From Bacteroidales bacterium (GTDB taxonomy: Bacteria > Bacteroidota > Bacteroidia > Bacteroidales > UBA932), in contig SUYN01000009.1 in the NCBI GenBank assembly GCA_015060405.1, positions 1-64,000 of the forward strand: a DNA stretch of 64,000 bases. Direction: 5' to 3'. Positions within the stretch are counted from its first letter, which is position 1. The number at the start of each line of letters is the position of its first letter. The translations under genes were made by a program, and so were the position numbers. A model generated the notes under the pieces. The model searched no databases, was not told the DNA's origin, and saw only the letters and a list, made by a program, of their open reading frames with translations. Below, piece after piece: positions 36,105 through 44,434 of the stretch.

Positions 36105-37685
36105 ATGCAGAGGAACTTTAAGGAAACGATAGAAGAACTGGGGGGGCTGATCAACGAATGGTCAGCCTCTTCTGCCGATGCTCCGGTGGTGCTTCTTGCA
36201 GTCAGCGGCGGTGTCGACTCGATGTGTATGGCCGAACTCTTCAGCTCATTGGAAGAGCCGGTGCCTTTTGCCGTGGCTCACTGCAATTTCCGCCTGCGTG
36301 GGGAAGACAGTGATGCGGATCAGGCCCTTGTGACCGGATGGGCAGAGAAACATTCCGTGCCTTTGCATGTCACATCCTTCGACACTGAGGACTATGCTGC
36401 AAGAAACGGAATAAGCATAGAGATGGCGGCACGCGAGCTCAGGTACGGCTGGTTTGCCGGATTGTGCTCGCAGCACGGCTACAGGGCCGTCGCTGTGGCT
36501 CATAATGCCAATGACAATGCCGAGACCCTTCTTCTCAATCTCCTGAGAGGTTCCGGCCTCCGCGGCGTAACCGGCATGTCTGTGATGTCCTCCCTTCCTT
36601 GTGCTCCGGATTCCGGCGTCCTTCTTCTGCGTCCGCTTCTGAAATGCACGAGAAAACAGATAGAAGGCTATGCCTTTGCACATAAGGTGCAGTACAGAGA
36701 AGACAGGACCAATGCCATGTCGGAGTACAGAAGGAACAGGCTCAGAAATGAGGTGTTCCCTATATTTGAGACTATAAATCCTTCATTCATAAGGACTTTG
36801 AATCGTGAGGCGTCGTATTTTGAAGATGCTCTGGATATAGTTGAGGACTATTGCTCCGGTCTGCAGAAGCGTGTCGTTTCCAAGGATGGGGATGTGTTGA
36901 GGATCGATCTTCCGGCTCTTCTTTCGTGTGCCCACTGGAGGTATCTGATATATCATATTCTAGAGCCGTATGGCTTCAATTCCTCTGTCCTTGAGTCTCT
37001 GGAGAATCTTCTGACCTCTGACAGGACCATATCAGGAAAGCGTTTCGACTCTGCCGGATATGTCCTCCGTACGGAACGCAGGAGTCTTGTGGTTATGGAA
37101 AAGATGACCGGTCAGGCCGGTCATGACGTTGTTGTCACCCGGGATCGTGACGGTCATGACGATGTTGTCACCCGGGATCGTGACGGTCATGACGATGTTG
37201 TCACCCGGGATCGTGACGGTCATGACGATGTTGTCACCCGGGATCGTGACGTAGCGGTCATCCCCGGCCTGACCGGGGATCCCTTCATCCCGGTGCGTGG
37301 GGCCGGAGCCTGTCACTGCAACGGCAGAAGAATCGTAGTGGAAGTGCTGCCGTGGTCACCAGGAATGCCTCTGAAGCAGCCGGCAGGCACGCTCATATTC
37401 GATGCCGACAGACTGAAATTCCCTTTTGTGTGCCGCGGATGGAGAAACGGAGACTGGATGATACCGCTTGGAATGCGCGGAAAGAAGAAGCTAAGCGACA
37501 TGTTCACCGACCTCAAATACAGCTCTATGGACAAGGAGTCCGCACTTGTGCTGGTCGACTGCAACGGTGATATGGCGGAGAAACAGCACATCGCCGCCTT
37601 GCTCGGCGTCAGGATAGACGACCGCTACAAGGTGTCTGAAAAGACAACGTCCGTAATAAGGATCACGATGTCAGGACTTCAATGA
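36105..37685 (+). CDS. tilS: tRNA(Ile)-lysidine synthase with in-frame repeat insertion
   Basis: Modifies C34 of tRNA-Ile2 to lysidine so that it reads AUA and is charged with Ile. The PP-loop is SGGVDS (residues 34-39), followed by HCNFRLRGEDSD, VAHNANDNAETLLLNLLRGSG and REDRTN. The C-terminal substrate-binding domain has WRNGDWMIPLGMRGKKKLSDMF. At 526 residues it is longer than usual: about 65 residues at 339-403 come from a repeat element (37120-37316), four copies of an 11-residue unit plus a palindrome read as VIPGLTGDP. The frame stays open throughout. It overlaps the convergent cutC end by 15 nt. Confidence 0.92.
   Translation: MQRNFKETIEELGGLINEWSASSADAPVVLLAVSGGVDSMCMAELFSSLEEPVPFAVAHCNFRLRGEDSDADQALVTGWAEKHSVPLHVTSFDTEDYAARNGISIEMAARELRYGWFAGLCSQHGYRAVAVAHNANDNAETLLLNLLRGSGLRGVTGMSVMSSLPCAPDSGVLLLRPLLKCTRKQIEGYAFAHKVQYREDRTNAMSEYRRNRLRNEVFPIFETINPSFIRTLNREASYFEDALDIVEDYCSGLQKRVVSKDGDVLRIDLPALLSCAHWRYLIYHILEPYGFNSSVLESLENLLTSDRTISGKRFDSAGYVLRTERRSLVVMEKMTGQAGHDVVVTRDRDGHDDVVTRDRDGHDDVVTRDRDGHDDVVTRDRDVAVIPGLTGDPFIPVRGAGACHCNGRRIVVEVLPWSPGMPLKQPAGTLIFDADRLKFPFVCRGWRNGDWMIPLGMRGKKKLSDMFTDLKYSSMDKESALVLVDCNGDMAEKQHIAALLGVRIDDRYKVSEKTTSVIRITMSGLQ
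37120..37251 (+). repeat. Four 33-nt tandem repeats inside tilS
   Basis: Units at 37120-37152, 37153-37185, 37186-37218 and 37219-37251. Units 2-4 are identical and unit 1 differs by one base (GTT for GAT). Each unit is 11 codons, read as HDDVVTRDRDG, so the tilS frame is kept. Confidence 0.97.
37254..37290 (+). repeat. Palindromic element at the end of the tilS repeat
   Basis: ATCCCCGG (37260-37267) pairs with CCGGGGAT (37273-37280) around CCTGA. Read in frame it gives VAVIPGLTGDP. It resembles the dispersed GTCATCCCCGG...CCGGGGATCC class of palindromic elements known in many genomes, some of which are translated inside genes. Confidence 0.8.
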
Positions 37686-38423
37686 CGCAATGGTGGCGGC
37701 GACGCGGCGGGCAGTGGTCTGCATGGTGCCGTATGGGTCGGACTCGCTTCCCATCGTGACCTGAGGGTTACGGAACGACATACAGCTTTCTACAGGCTCT
37801 CTGGCAGAGAAATGGAACTCTCTCGCGCCGGAGAGCCTTGCTGTTTCAGCTATGTTGCCCTCATTGATGCCGCAGCCGGGCATGATTATTATCCTTCCTG
37901 CAGCCTTCTCTACAAGCTGAGTCAGCAGTGAAACACCCTCGATGGCAGTCGGCCTGCATCCTGAGGTGAGTATGCGGACACAGCCGAGCTCTATGATGTC
38001 CTCAAGCGCCTGGAACGGATCTGACGTGTGGTCGAAGGCCCTGTGGAAGGTCACAGGAGTGCCTCCCGCGGCATCCATGAGCCTTTTCATATTGACCTTG
38101 TCAACCGTTCCGTCAGGCCGCAGGCATCCGAATACAAGACCGTCGGCTCCAAGTTCCCTGGCAGCCCTGATGTCATAAAGCATCTCCCGTATTTCGTTCT
38201 CCGAGTAGAGGAAATCCCCGCCGCGAGGCCTGATGATGACGTTGAGCCCTATGCTGATGCCTGCCCTTGCCTGCCTTATCATGCCAACAGAAGGGGTGGT
38301 GCCTCCCTCCGGTATTCCGGCGCAAAGCTCCACCCTGTCTGCTCCGCCTTCCTGTGCGGCCATGCAGCTCGCGACAGAATTGGCGCATATTTCAAAGATA
38401 TACCTATCTGATGCTGATCTCAT
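37671..38423 (-). CDS. cutC: CutC-family protein
   Basis: A 250-residue TIM-barrel protein with the CutC pattern: FEICANSVASCMAAQEGGADRVELC, EGGTTPSVGMI, IRPRGGDFLYS and TFHRAFD. The name comes from copper tolerance in E. coli, but a direct copper role is disputed; the reaction is unknown. ATG at 38423 (MRSASDRYIFE) was chosen because the family begins here. It overlaps the end of sppA by 20 nt on the same strand and the end of tilS by 15 nt. Confidence 0.9.
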   Translation of the reverse strand: MRSASDRYIFEICANSVASCMAAQEGGADRVELCAGIPEGGTTPSVGMIRQARAGISIGLNVIIRPRGGDFLYSENEIREMLYDIRAARELGADGLVFGCLRPDGTVDKVNMKRLMDAAGGTPVTFHRAFDHTSDPFQALEDIIELGCVRILTSGCRPTAIEGVSLLTQLVEKAAGRIIIMPGCGINEGNIAETARLSGAREFHFSAREPVESCMSFRNPQVTMGSESDPYGTMQTTARRVAATIASLKS

Positions 38424-40179
38424 ATGGTATGCGTGCGTAAACCTTTCCGCTTTCAGACGCGTTCCAGTCCTTGAATGCATTCTCTACGCTTTCGAACGGA
38501 GTGCCGGCAAATACACTGTTTCCGCCACCGAACGACTCGAGGAACATCTCGATCGGGCTGAGCGGTTTAGGATATTCAGCAATCTGGACATCATTGACGC
38601 TTTCCACGCCGTCGATACAGAAGGCTGCGTATCTGATGGCATCCTCGATGGTTCCGATCTCATCCACAAGACCGATCTCCAATGCATCCGAACCGGCCCA
38701 TACGCGGCCCTGTGCTATGTTGTCGACAGCTTCCACAGTCATGTCCCTTCCTTCTGAAACGAGCTCCGTGAACTGGGTGTATATCCTTTCTACCGAAGCC
38801 TGCATGTAATCGATCTCGGCAGCGGTGAGAGGTCTTGTCATGTTCAGCATGTCAGCGTGCCTGTTGCTGTTGACAGGGGTGACGTTGACATGGAGCTTGT
38901 CCTTGAGCGTTCCGCTGATGTCAGGTATCATGCTGAATACGCCGATCGAGCCGGTGAGGGTGGTCGCATTCGAGATGATATGGTCGCAATTTGCTGATAT
39001 CCAGTAGCCTCCTGATGCTGCATAGTCGCTGTATGATGCAATCACAGGAATGCCTCTTTTCCTTATGAGGTCGATCTCGGCCTTGATCTTCTCTGATCCG
39101 AGGACGCTTCCTCCAGGTGAGTTCACGCGGAGTACAACTGCCTTGACTGTAGAGTCCTTCCTTACGTCTGCAATGATCTTTGCAAACCTGTCGCCGGCAA
39201 TTTCTTCTTTTGCATCTCCGTCCACGATGTCTCCTTCTGCATAGATGACAGCCACCTTCTTGTCAGCCTTAAGTTTAGGAGTGTTCTTGAGCTTCGCATA
39301 GTCAGGCAGCTGGATGGCCTTCACGTCCTCGAACTTCTCTACCACGAAAAGGTCGCAGAGGTTCTGCTGGAGCTCTTCGCGTGACACGAGCTCGTCCACG
39401 AGTCCCTTTTCGAGGAAGTCGGCAGGGAAGTTGAGCTCGAGGTTGTCAAGCAGGGCGTTGAAGGCTTCCGGGGTAAGGTTGCGTGACTGCGCGATCTCGT
39501 CTGCCATGCTCTTCCAGACGGCATCCACCATCGCCTTGTTCTGCTCCATGTTCTCGGGGCTGGACGAATTCCTTACGAACATCTCGCCTGCAGATTTGTA
39601 TTTTCCATGACGGATGAGCTGTACGTTTATTCCAAGCCTGTCGAGGATGTCCTTGAGGAAGATCATCTGTGACGAGATACCGTTGAGCATGCTCATGCCG
39701 CCCTCATATCTGGTCATATATATCTTGTCCGACACTGATGCGAGATAATAGCCGGTATTGGTAGGGTTCTCGATGTATGAGATGACGGCTTTGCCGCTGT
39801 TGCGGAAATTCTTCAGGGCTGTCCTGAGTTCCTCGATCTGGGCGATACCTCCGCTTACATTGTCTGGCTTCATGTAGATGAACTTCACTGCAGGGTCTTC
39901 CGCTGCGGCATTTATGGCAGTGATCGCGCTGTAGATTCCTAAAGGTGTTGTGGCAGATCCTCCGGTAAGCATCGATACAGGATCGGCCTCCTGTGTCTGC
40001 TCGCTGAGTGACATTTCTGCAAAATTGATCTGCAGCACGGCTTCACGTGGCATTACAGGCTGCTTCTCTCCCGATGCTGCAATCCCGATTATCATTGCAG
40101 TCATCAGGAAGAATGCTGCAATGCCGAAAATAAACAGGCCCGCGATTGTGGCGAGCGTCATCTTGACAAAATCTTTCAT
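38404..40179 (-). CDS. sppA: Signal peptide peptidase SppA, 67K type
   Basis: A 591-residue inner-membrane serine protease that digests cleaved signal peptides. One N-terminal membrane helix (about 12-36) is followed by two tandem SppA domains. By comparison with E. coli SppA the Lys/Ser dyad is K195 (GKYKSAGE) in the first half and S389 (YAASGGYWI) in the second. The PGGSVLGSEKI block precedes the serine. The promoter at 40225-40232 is on the same strand. Confidence 0.94.
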   Translation of the reverse strand: MKDFVKMTLATIAGLFIFGIAAFFLMTAMIIGIAASGEKQPVMPREAVLQINFAEMSLSEQTQEADPVSMLTGGSATTPLGIYSAITAINAAAEDPAVKFIYMKPDNVSGGIAQIEELRTALKNFRNSGKAVISYIENPTNTGYYLASVSDKIYMTRYEGGMSMLNGISSQMIFLKDILDRLGINVQLIRHGKYKSAGEMFVRNSSSPENMEQNKAMVDAVWKSMADEIAQSRNLTPEAFNALLDNLELNFPADFLEKGLVDELVSREELQQNLCDLFVVEKFEDVKAIQLPDYAKLKNTPKLKADKKVAVIYAEGDIVDGDAKEEIAGDRFAKIIADVRKDSTVKAVVLRVNSPGGSVLGSEKIKAEIDLIRKRGIPVIASYSDYAASGGYWISANCDHIISNATTLTGSIGVFSMIPDISGTLKDKLHVNVTPVNSNRHADMLNMTRPLTAAEIDYMQASVERIYTQFTELVSEGRDMTVEAVDNIAQGRVWAGSDALEIGLVDEIGTIEDAIRYAAFCIDGVESVNDVQIAEYPKPLSPIEMFLESFGGGNSVFAGTPFESVENAFKDWNASESGKVYARIPYEISIR

Positions 40180-40224
40180 ATTTATCTCTGGTTAAATTAT
40201 TCCTTTGATCAGACGCATGAACCC

Positions 40225-40232
40225 CAAATATA
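40225..40232 (-). promoter_or_regulatory. -7 box for sppA-cutC
   Basis: On the minus strand TATATTTG matches TAnnTTTG, about 45 nt upstream of sppA, with TTTTG upstream as a plausible -33 element. Confidence 0.68.
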
Positions 40233-40403
40233 CTACAAAATCCTGACAAAACTGCAATTTTCTTCCCTAAAACCACATCAGGGACTTTCGGGAAGTCGTA
40301 TGAGAGGCTGACTACCTATGTCTGGCAGCATCCGTCGTGTCGTGAGGGGGCGAAGAAAAGTGAAAAAATTAATGCGTGGCATGAAGTCGGCAGGACGATA
40401 ATC

Positions 40404-40422
40404 TTTGTATTGTAAATACAAA
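40404..40422 (+). promoter_or_regulatory. Inverted repeat before the metal cluster, possible operator
   Basis: TTTGTATT (40404-40411) and AATACAAA (40415-40422) are exact inverted halves with a 3-nt spacer, ending 5 nt before a -7 box. Size and place suit a repressor or activator site; the regulator is not in view. Confidence 0.5.
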
Positions 40423-40426
40423 TCCC

Positions 40427-40434
40427 TATATTTG
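40427..40434 (+). promoter_or_regulatory. -7 box before the metal cluster
   Basis: TATATTTG fits TAnnTTTG. It is only 9 nt before the ATG at 40444, which would leave almost no leader; a weaker box (AATCTTTG, 40400-40407) lies upstream. Confidence 0.5.
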
Positions 40435-40443
40435 CGGATTGGT

Positions 40444-40905
40444 ATGAAGGTGTTGATTACAAAGATTTCTGCAGCGCTGCTGGCCGGATGGTACATTGTC
40501 AGTGTCATCGGATTCGGTGTGCACACATGCAATGAAGAAGGCAGGAGCTTTGTGGTCGCTTTCTATGAGGAAATGACCTGCGAGGAAGTTCATCCGGAGC
40601 ATGTCAGCCACCATTCCGGCTGCTGTCATTGCTGCCATGAGGAAGTAGAAGGTCTGTGCATCAGGGCGGCATCATGCTGCTCGAATGATTATCAGGCTCT
40701 GGAGCTTACCGGTGCTGTGATTTCGGATGACAGCCGCGGTGACGATGTGGATGTCCTGAGATCCCATCCGTGCCCCGGTGTGCTGATGTGCAGCGCAGAC
40801 AGTGATTCTGTATTCAGGACAACAATCAAATACGTTCATGAACCCGGGTCCGGGTATGAGGGGGTATGCGACCGTCAGGCGCTGCTCTCGATCTGGCGAA
40901 TCTGA
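40444..40905 (+). CDS. Small Cys/His-rich protein (HYC_CC_PP-like)
   Basis: A 153-residue protein with one N-terminal hydrophobic helix or signal (ISAALLAGWYIVSVIGFG) followed by HTC, then CCHCCHEEVEG (from C60) and ASCCSND. This arrangement matches the short Cys-rich proteins placed before metal-linked TonB receptors in Bacteroidota (HYC_CC_PP type). Metal binding, probably copper, is inferred from the residues and the neighbours. The frame is open 13 codons further upstream, but the promoter lies in that part. Confidence 0.65.
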   Translation: MKVLITKISAALLAGWYIVSVIGFGVHTCNEEGRSFVVAFYEEMTCEEVHPEHVSHHSGCCHCCHEEVEGLCIRAASCCSNDYQALELTGAVISDDSRGDDVDVLRSHPCPGVLMCSADSDSVFRTTIKYVHEPGSGYEGVCDRQALLSIWRI

Positions 40906-40971
40906 CGGGAAGGATGATCACATCTTAAGGGACGATGATCGGTCCCGCTTGAGTCAGAAACAGATATAATC

Positions 40972-43131
40972 ATGAAATCCTTTGATACAATGAAACATAC
41001 AATAATTACAATAATCGCAGTCCTTGCGGCTGCAATCCCTTCTTTCGCACAGGTGCAGGGCGTGGACGGACAGATAGTGGACACGACTGACATCTATGGC
41101 GAAAGGGCAGACAGCCTTGATGCAGCTGTGTTTGTCTCGCGTCAGGAGGGAACTTACCTCATGAAGGGAAAGGAGATAAGGACAGAGGTCATCTCTGCCG
41201 CAGGTCTGTGCAAGATGGCCTGCTGCAACCTTGCAGAGAGCTTTGAGAACTCGGCCAGCGTGACTGTCGGCTTCTCTGACGCCGTTACCGGCGCCCGTCA
41301 GATCCGTCTCCTCGGCCTTTCAGGAGTCTACACGCAGATGCTTGACGAGAACCGCCCGGTGATGCGCGGCCTGTCGGCTCCGTTCGGACTTTCCTATGTT
41401 CCCGGCCAGTGGCTGAACAGCATCCAGATCGCCAAAGGCTCGGGATCCGTGATCAACGGTGTGGAGTCGATGACCGGCCAGATCAATATGGAGCACCGCA
41501 AGCCGACAGATGAAAAGCCTCTTTTCCTTAATGCGGCAGTGATGAGCGACACCAAGGCCGACTTCAACGTGGCCTCATCCCTTCAGCTCAATGAAAACTG
41601 GAGCACTGTGCTCCTGGGTCATGTGTCAGGCAATGTCAGGCCCCACGACATGAATGGAGACACCTTTATGGATGATCCGAAGATGCTTCAGCTGAACTTT
41701 GCAAACCGTTGGCTCTACTATGCTCCGAGCGGTCTTCAGATCCGTTTCGGCGTACGTGCCCTTCAGGACAACCGGCTTGGAGGACAGATGATCTCCGAGG
41801 ACGGAAGGGATGTCTTCTATGACAGACACACATACAAGCTCGGCTCAGACCAGCCATGGGGCTCTGACATAACGAACCGTTCTGTGAACGGCTATTTCAA
41901 GCTCGGACTTCCTCTGAGCGAGGACCAGAGCCATTCGATAGGAGTCATAGCCGATTATAACTACCAGGATCTCAGTTCCTTCTTTGGAGCCACAAGCTAC
42001 ATCGCCGACCAGCATTCCGCATTCGCGAACTTCATATACCAGAACCAGCTGAATGAGGTACATCAGTACACATTGGGCTTCAGCGGAACCTTTGACCGCT
42101 ACATCGAAGACTTCTCACGTACGGTGTGGACTGCCCTCGGAGAGAACACGGCTGCCAAGGACGGAGTTACCGACCTGATGAACGGAGGCCTGTTCGGAGA
42201 ATATACTTTCAAGCCAAGTGAGGAGTTCACTGCCATAGTTGGCTTGCGCCAGGACTTCTACAAACAGGGCGGCGGCAAGGCGGCAGGGAGATTCTCTCCG
42301 AGAATGACCCTGAAGTACGCACCCAACGAGTCAGTGATCATAAGGGCGAACGGAGGACGAGGAATCAGGTATTCTACTCCTCTGATCGACAACATCGGAG
42401 TGTTCTCGACAGGAAAGGTCTTCAACGGAGCCTACAATGAGCATCTCCTTGAAGATGCCTGGACCTTCGGCGGCAACCTGACATATTACCTTCCGTTCGG
42501 AGCATCCTCAAACACCTACATCAGCTTCGACTACTTCAAGACCATGTTCGCACAGCAGATGGTGGTAGACTACGAGCGTACTCACAATGCCATCGACTTC
42601 TATGCGCTTGACGGAAGACGTTCATACACAGATAACTATCAGCTGGACTTCAGCGTGGATCCGGTCGAGAGACTCAATGTCACGGTGACTGCGCGTTACA
42701 CAGATGCGAAGATAGAACTCGACGGCAGGGGGCTTGTCGAGAAGCCTATGACAAGCCGCTTCAAGGGAGTCCTGAACATACAGTATGCGGCAAGGCTGAA
42801 CAGATGGATATTTGACTTCACTGCTTCACTTAACGGTTCATGCCGCGTGTACAGCTTCATGGAAGACATGAAGGATGCGGACGGAAACCTTCTTTACAGG
42901 AACGGACGTACTCCTGTCTACCCTATGCTGTTCGCCCAGGTGACAAGACGTCTCAAGGGGGTCGATATCTACATCGGTGCGGAGAACCTCACCAACTTCA
43001 CCCAGCCTGATCCTATAATCAGCGCCTCGAATCCAAGTTCGCCACAGTTCGATGCAAGTGCGGTCTGGGGACCTCTCATGGGCTTCAAGTGCCATGCAGG
43101 TTTCAGGTTCACGCTCTGGAAAAAGGCTTGA
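40972..43131 (+). CDS. TonB-dependent receptor, probably for a metal
   Basis: A 719-residue outer-membrane receptor: signal peptide (cut after SFA), plug domain (LMKGKEIRTEVISAAGLCKMACCNLAESFE, GARQIRLLGLSGVYTQMLDENRPV), and a 22-strand-type barrel ending in HAGFRFTLWKKA. The KMACCNLAESFE block and lack of the usual CarboxypepD_reg extension match receptors that lie beside copper and other heavy-metal genes in Bacteroidota. The flanking Cys/His-rich protein and HMA protein support metal uptake or sensing. A second ATG at 40990 (MKHTIIT) could be the start. Confidence 0.85.
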   Translation: MKSFDTMKHTIITIIAVLAAAIPSFAQVQGVDGQIVDTTDIYGERADSLDAAVFVSRQEGTYLMKGKEIRTEVISAAGLCKMACCNLAESFENSASVTVGFSDAVTGARQIRLLGLSGVYTQMLDENRPVMRGLSAPFGLSYVPGQWLNSIQIAKGSGSVINGVESMTGQINMEHRKPTDEKPLFLNAAVMSDTKADFNVASSLQLNENWSTVLLGHVSGNVRPHDMNGDTFMDDPKMLQLNFANRWLYYAPSGLQIRFGVRALQDNRLGGQMISEDGRDVFYDRHTYKLGSDQPWGSDITNRSVNGYFKLGLPLSEDQSHSIGVIADYNYQDLSSFFGATSYIADQHSAFANFIYQNQLNEVHQYTLGFSGTFDRYIEDFSRTVWTALGENTAAKDGVTDLMNGGLFGEYTFKPSEEFTAIVGLRQDFYKQGGGKAAGRFSPRMTLKYAPNESVIIRANGGRGIRYSTPLIDNIGVFSTGKVFNGAYNEHLLEDAWTFGGNLTYYLPFGASSNTYISFDYFKTMFAQQMVVDYERTHNAIDFYALDGRRSYTDNYQLDFSVDPVERLNVTVTARYTDAKIELDGRGLVEKPMTSRFKGVLNIQYAARLNRWIFDFTASLNGSCRVYSFMEDMKDADGNLLYRNGRTPVYPMLFAQVTRRLKGVDIYIGAENLTNFTQPDPIISASNPSSPQFDASAVWGPLMGFKCHAGFRFTLWKKA

Positions 43132-43177
43132 CACACAATTTAATGACTTTAAAGCAATAATTAACCATTTGACAGAT

Positions 43178-43564
43178 ATGAAAAAGTTTTTGACATTCAT
43201 CATTGTAGCTTCAATGACAGTCCTTTCAGCTTTTGCAGCAGATTCATCTGCAGATCAGAAGAAGGTAAAGAAATCTAAGGCAGACCTCAAGGAGGTGACC
43301 TGGAACGTGAACCTCCACTGCGAGAACTGTGTCGAGAAGGTAACCGAGAACATCGCTTTCGAGAAAGGTGTGAAGGACCTCAAGGTCTCTCTCGAGGAGG
43401 GTACCGTCTACATCAAATATGACTCTTCGAAGACTTCGGAGGAGACTCTTGCAGCAGCAATGAAGAAGCTTGGCTATGAAGTTTCTGCAGAGTGCGACTG
43501 CGGCCATGACCACGGCCACGGTCATGATCATGGACACGACCACAACCATTCACATAAACATTAA
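43178..43564 (+). CDS. Secreted HMA-domain metal-binding protein with His tail
   Basis: A 128-residue protein: signal peptide (cut after AFA), one heavy-metal-associated domain with the metal site HCENC (C48, C51) and KKLGYEVSAECDC near its end, then a tail with about ten histidines in a DHGHGHDHGHD pattern. It would bind Cu(I) or a similar ion in the periplasm. It lies 46 nt after the TonB receptor and 6 nt before the flavoprotein gene. Confidence 0.85.
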   Translation: MKKFLTFIIVASMTVLSAFAADSSADQKKVKKSKADLKEVTWNVNLHCENCVEKVTENIAFEKGVKDLKVSLEEGTVYIKYDSSKTSEETLAAAMKKLGYEVSAECDCGHDHGHGHDHGHDHNHSHKH

Positions 43565-43570
43565 TCAATA

Positions 43571-44434
43571 ATGTACAAGATTGTTTCAAAAGAAATGCTG
43601 ACTCCTACGATCTGTAGGATGAATGTCGAGGCTCCGCGCCTGGCAAAGGCAGCAAATCCGGGACAGTTCCTTATTGTCCGGGCTGATGAAAGAGGTGAGC
43701 GCATCCCTTTGACCATCAGTGATTATGATAAGGATGCGGGCACGATCACCATAGTGACCCAGCAGATCGGAGCCTCTTCGTCAGAGATCATATCTTACGA
43801 AGAAGGCGAAAGTTTCGCTGATGTGGTAGGCCCTCTGGGCATACCGTCTGAGTTCATAGGGATGAGTCCGGAGGAACTCAAGGCACAGAGATATGTGTTC
43901 ATAGCAGGCGGAGTGGGCACGGCGCCGGTATATCCTCAGGTAAAGTGGCTTCATGAAAGGGGAGTCGCGGTGGATGTGATCATAGGTGCAAAGACTGCAG
44001 ACCTCATGATATATGTCAAGGAGATGGAGGCTGTCTGCGACAATCTCTATCTCTGTACAGATGACGGATCAGTGGGCTTCAAGGGCCTCGTGACGGCAAG
44101 ACTTGAGAAACTTGTTCTTGAAGAAGGAAAGAAATACACCCAGGCTGTGGCCATCGGACCTATGATCATGATGAAGTTCGCCACTCTCACAGCCAGAAAG
44201 CTCGAGCTCCCTATCATTGTCAGCCTCAACACCCTCATGGTCGACGGTACAGGAATGTGCGGAGCATGCCGTGTCACCGTTGCAGGAAAGACACGTTTCG
44301 CATGCGTCGAGGGTCCGGAATTCAACGGATATGACGTGGATTTTGACGAGGCTATGCGACGTCAGACAATGTACAGGAAGGAGGAAACCGATGCGAACGA
44401 GCATCATAAATGCAGAATAGGGAGGGGCAGATAA
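43571..44434 (+). CDS. NfnA/SudB-like FAD/NAD-binding subunit with 2Fe-2S site
   Basis: A 287-residue ferredoxin-NADP reductase-type protein. FAD-binding beta barrel (RADERGERIPLTISDYD), NAD-binding part (VFIAGGVGTAPVYPQVKWL) and a C-terminal cysteine cluster (GTGMCGACRVTVAGKTRFACVEGPEF) that holds a 2Fe-2S centre. It is the small subunit of NADH-dependent ferredoxin:NADP oxidoreductase or of sulfide dehydrogenase. The partner follows with a 1-nt overlap. Confidence 0.9.
   Translation: MYKIVSKEMLTPTICRMNVEAPRLAKAANPGQFLIVRADERGERIPLTISDYDKDAGTITIVTQQIGASSSEIISYEEGESFADVVGPLGIPSEFIGMSPEELKAQRYVFIAGGVGTAPVYPQVKWLHERGVAVDVIIGAKTADLMIYVKEMEAVCDNLYLCTDDGSVGFKGLVTARLEKLVLEEGKKYTQAVAIGPMIMMKFATLTARKLELPIIVSLNTLMVDGTGMCGACRVTVAGKTRFACVEGPEFNGYDVDFDEAMRRQTMYRKEETDANEHHKCRIGRGR

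Noticed and set aside
37032..37316. Minus-strand gene across the tilS repeats
   Set aside because: It is the antisense of the repeat element and of tilS coding sequence.
40278..40532. 84-residue minus-strand frame between sppA and the metal cluster
   Set aside because: It covers the promoter and inverted repeat of the metal cluster and shows no family or start signal.
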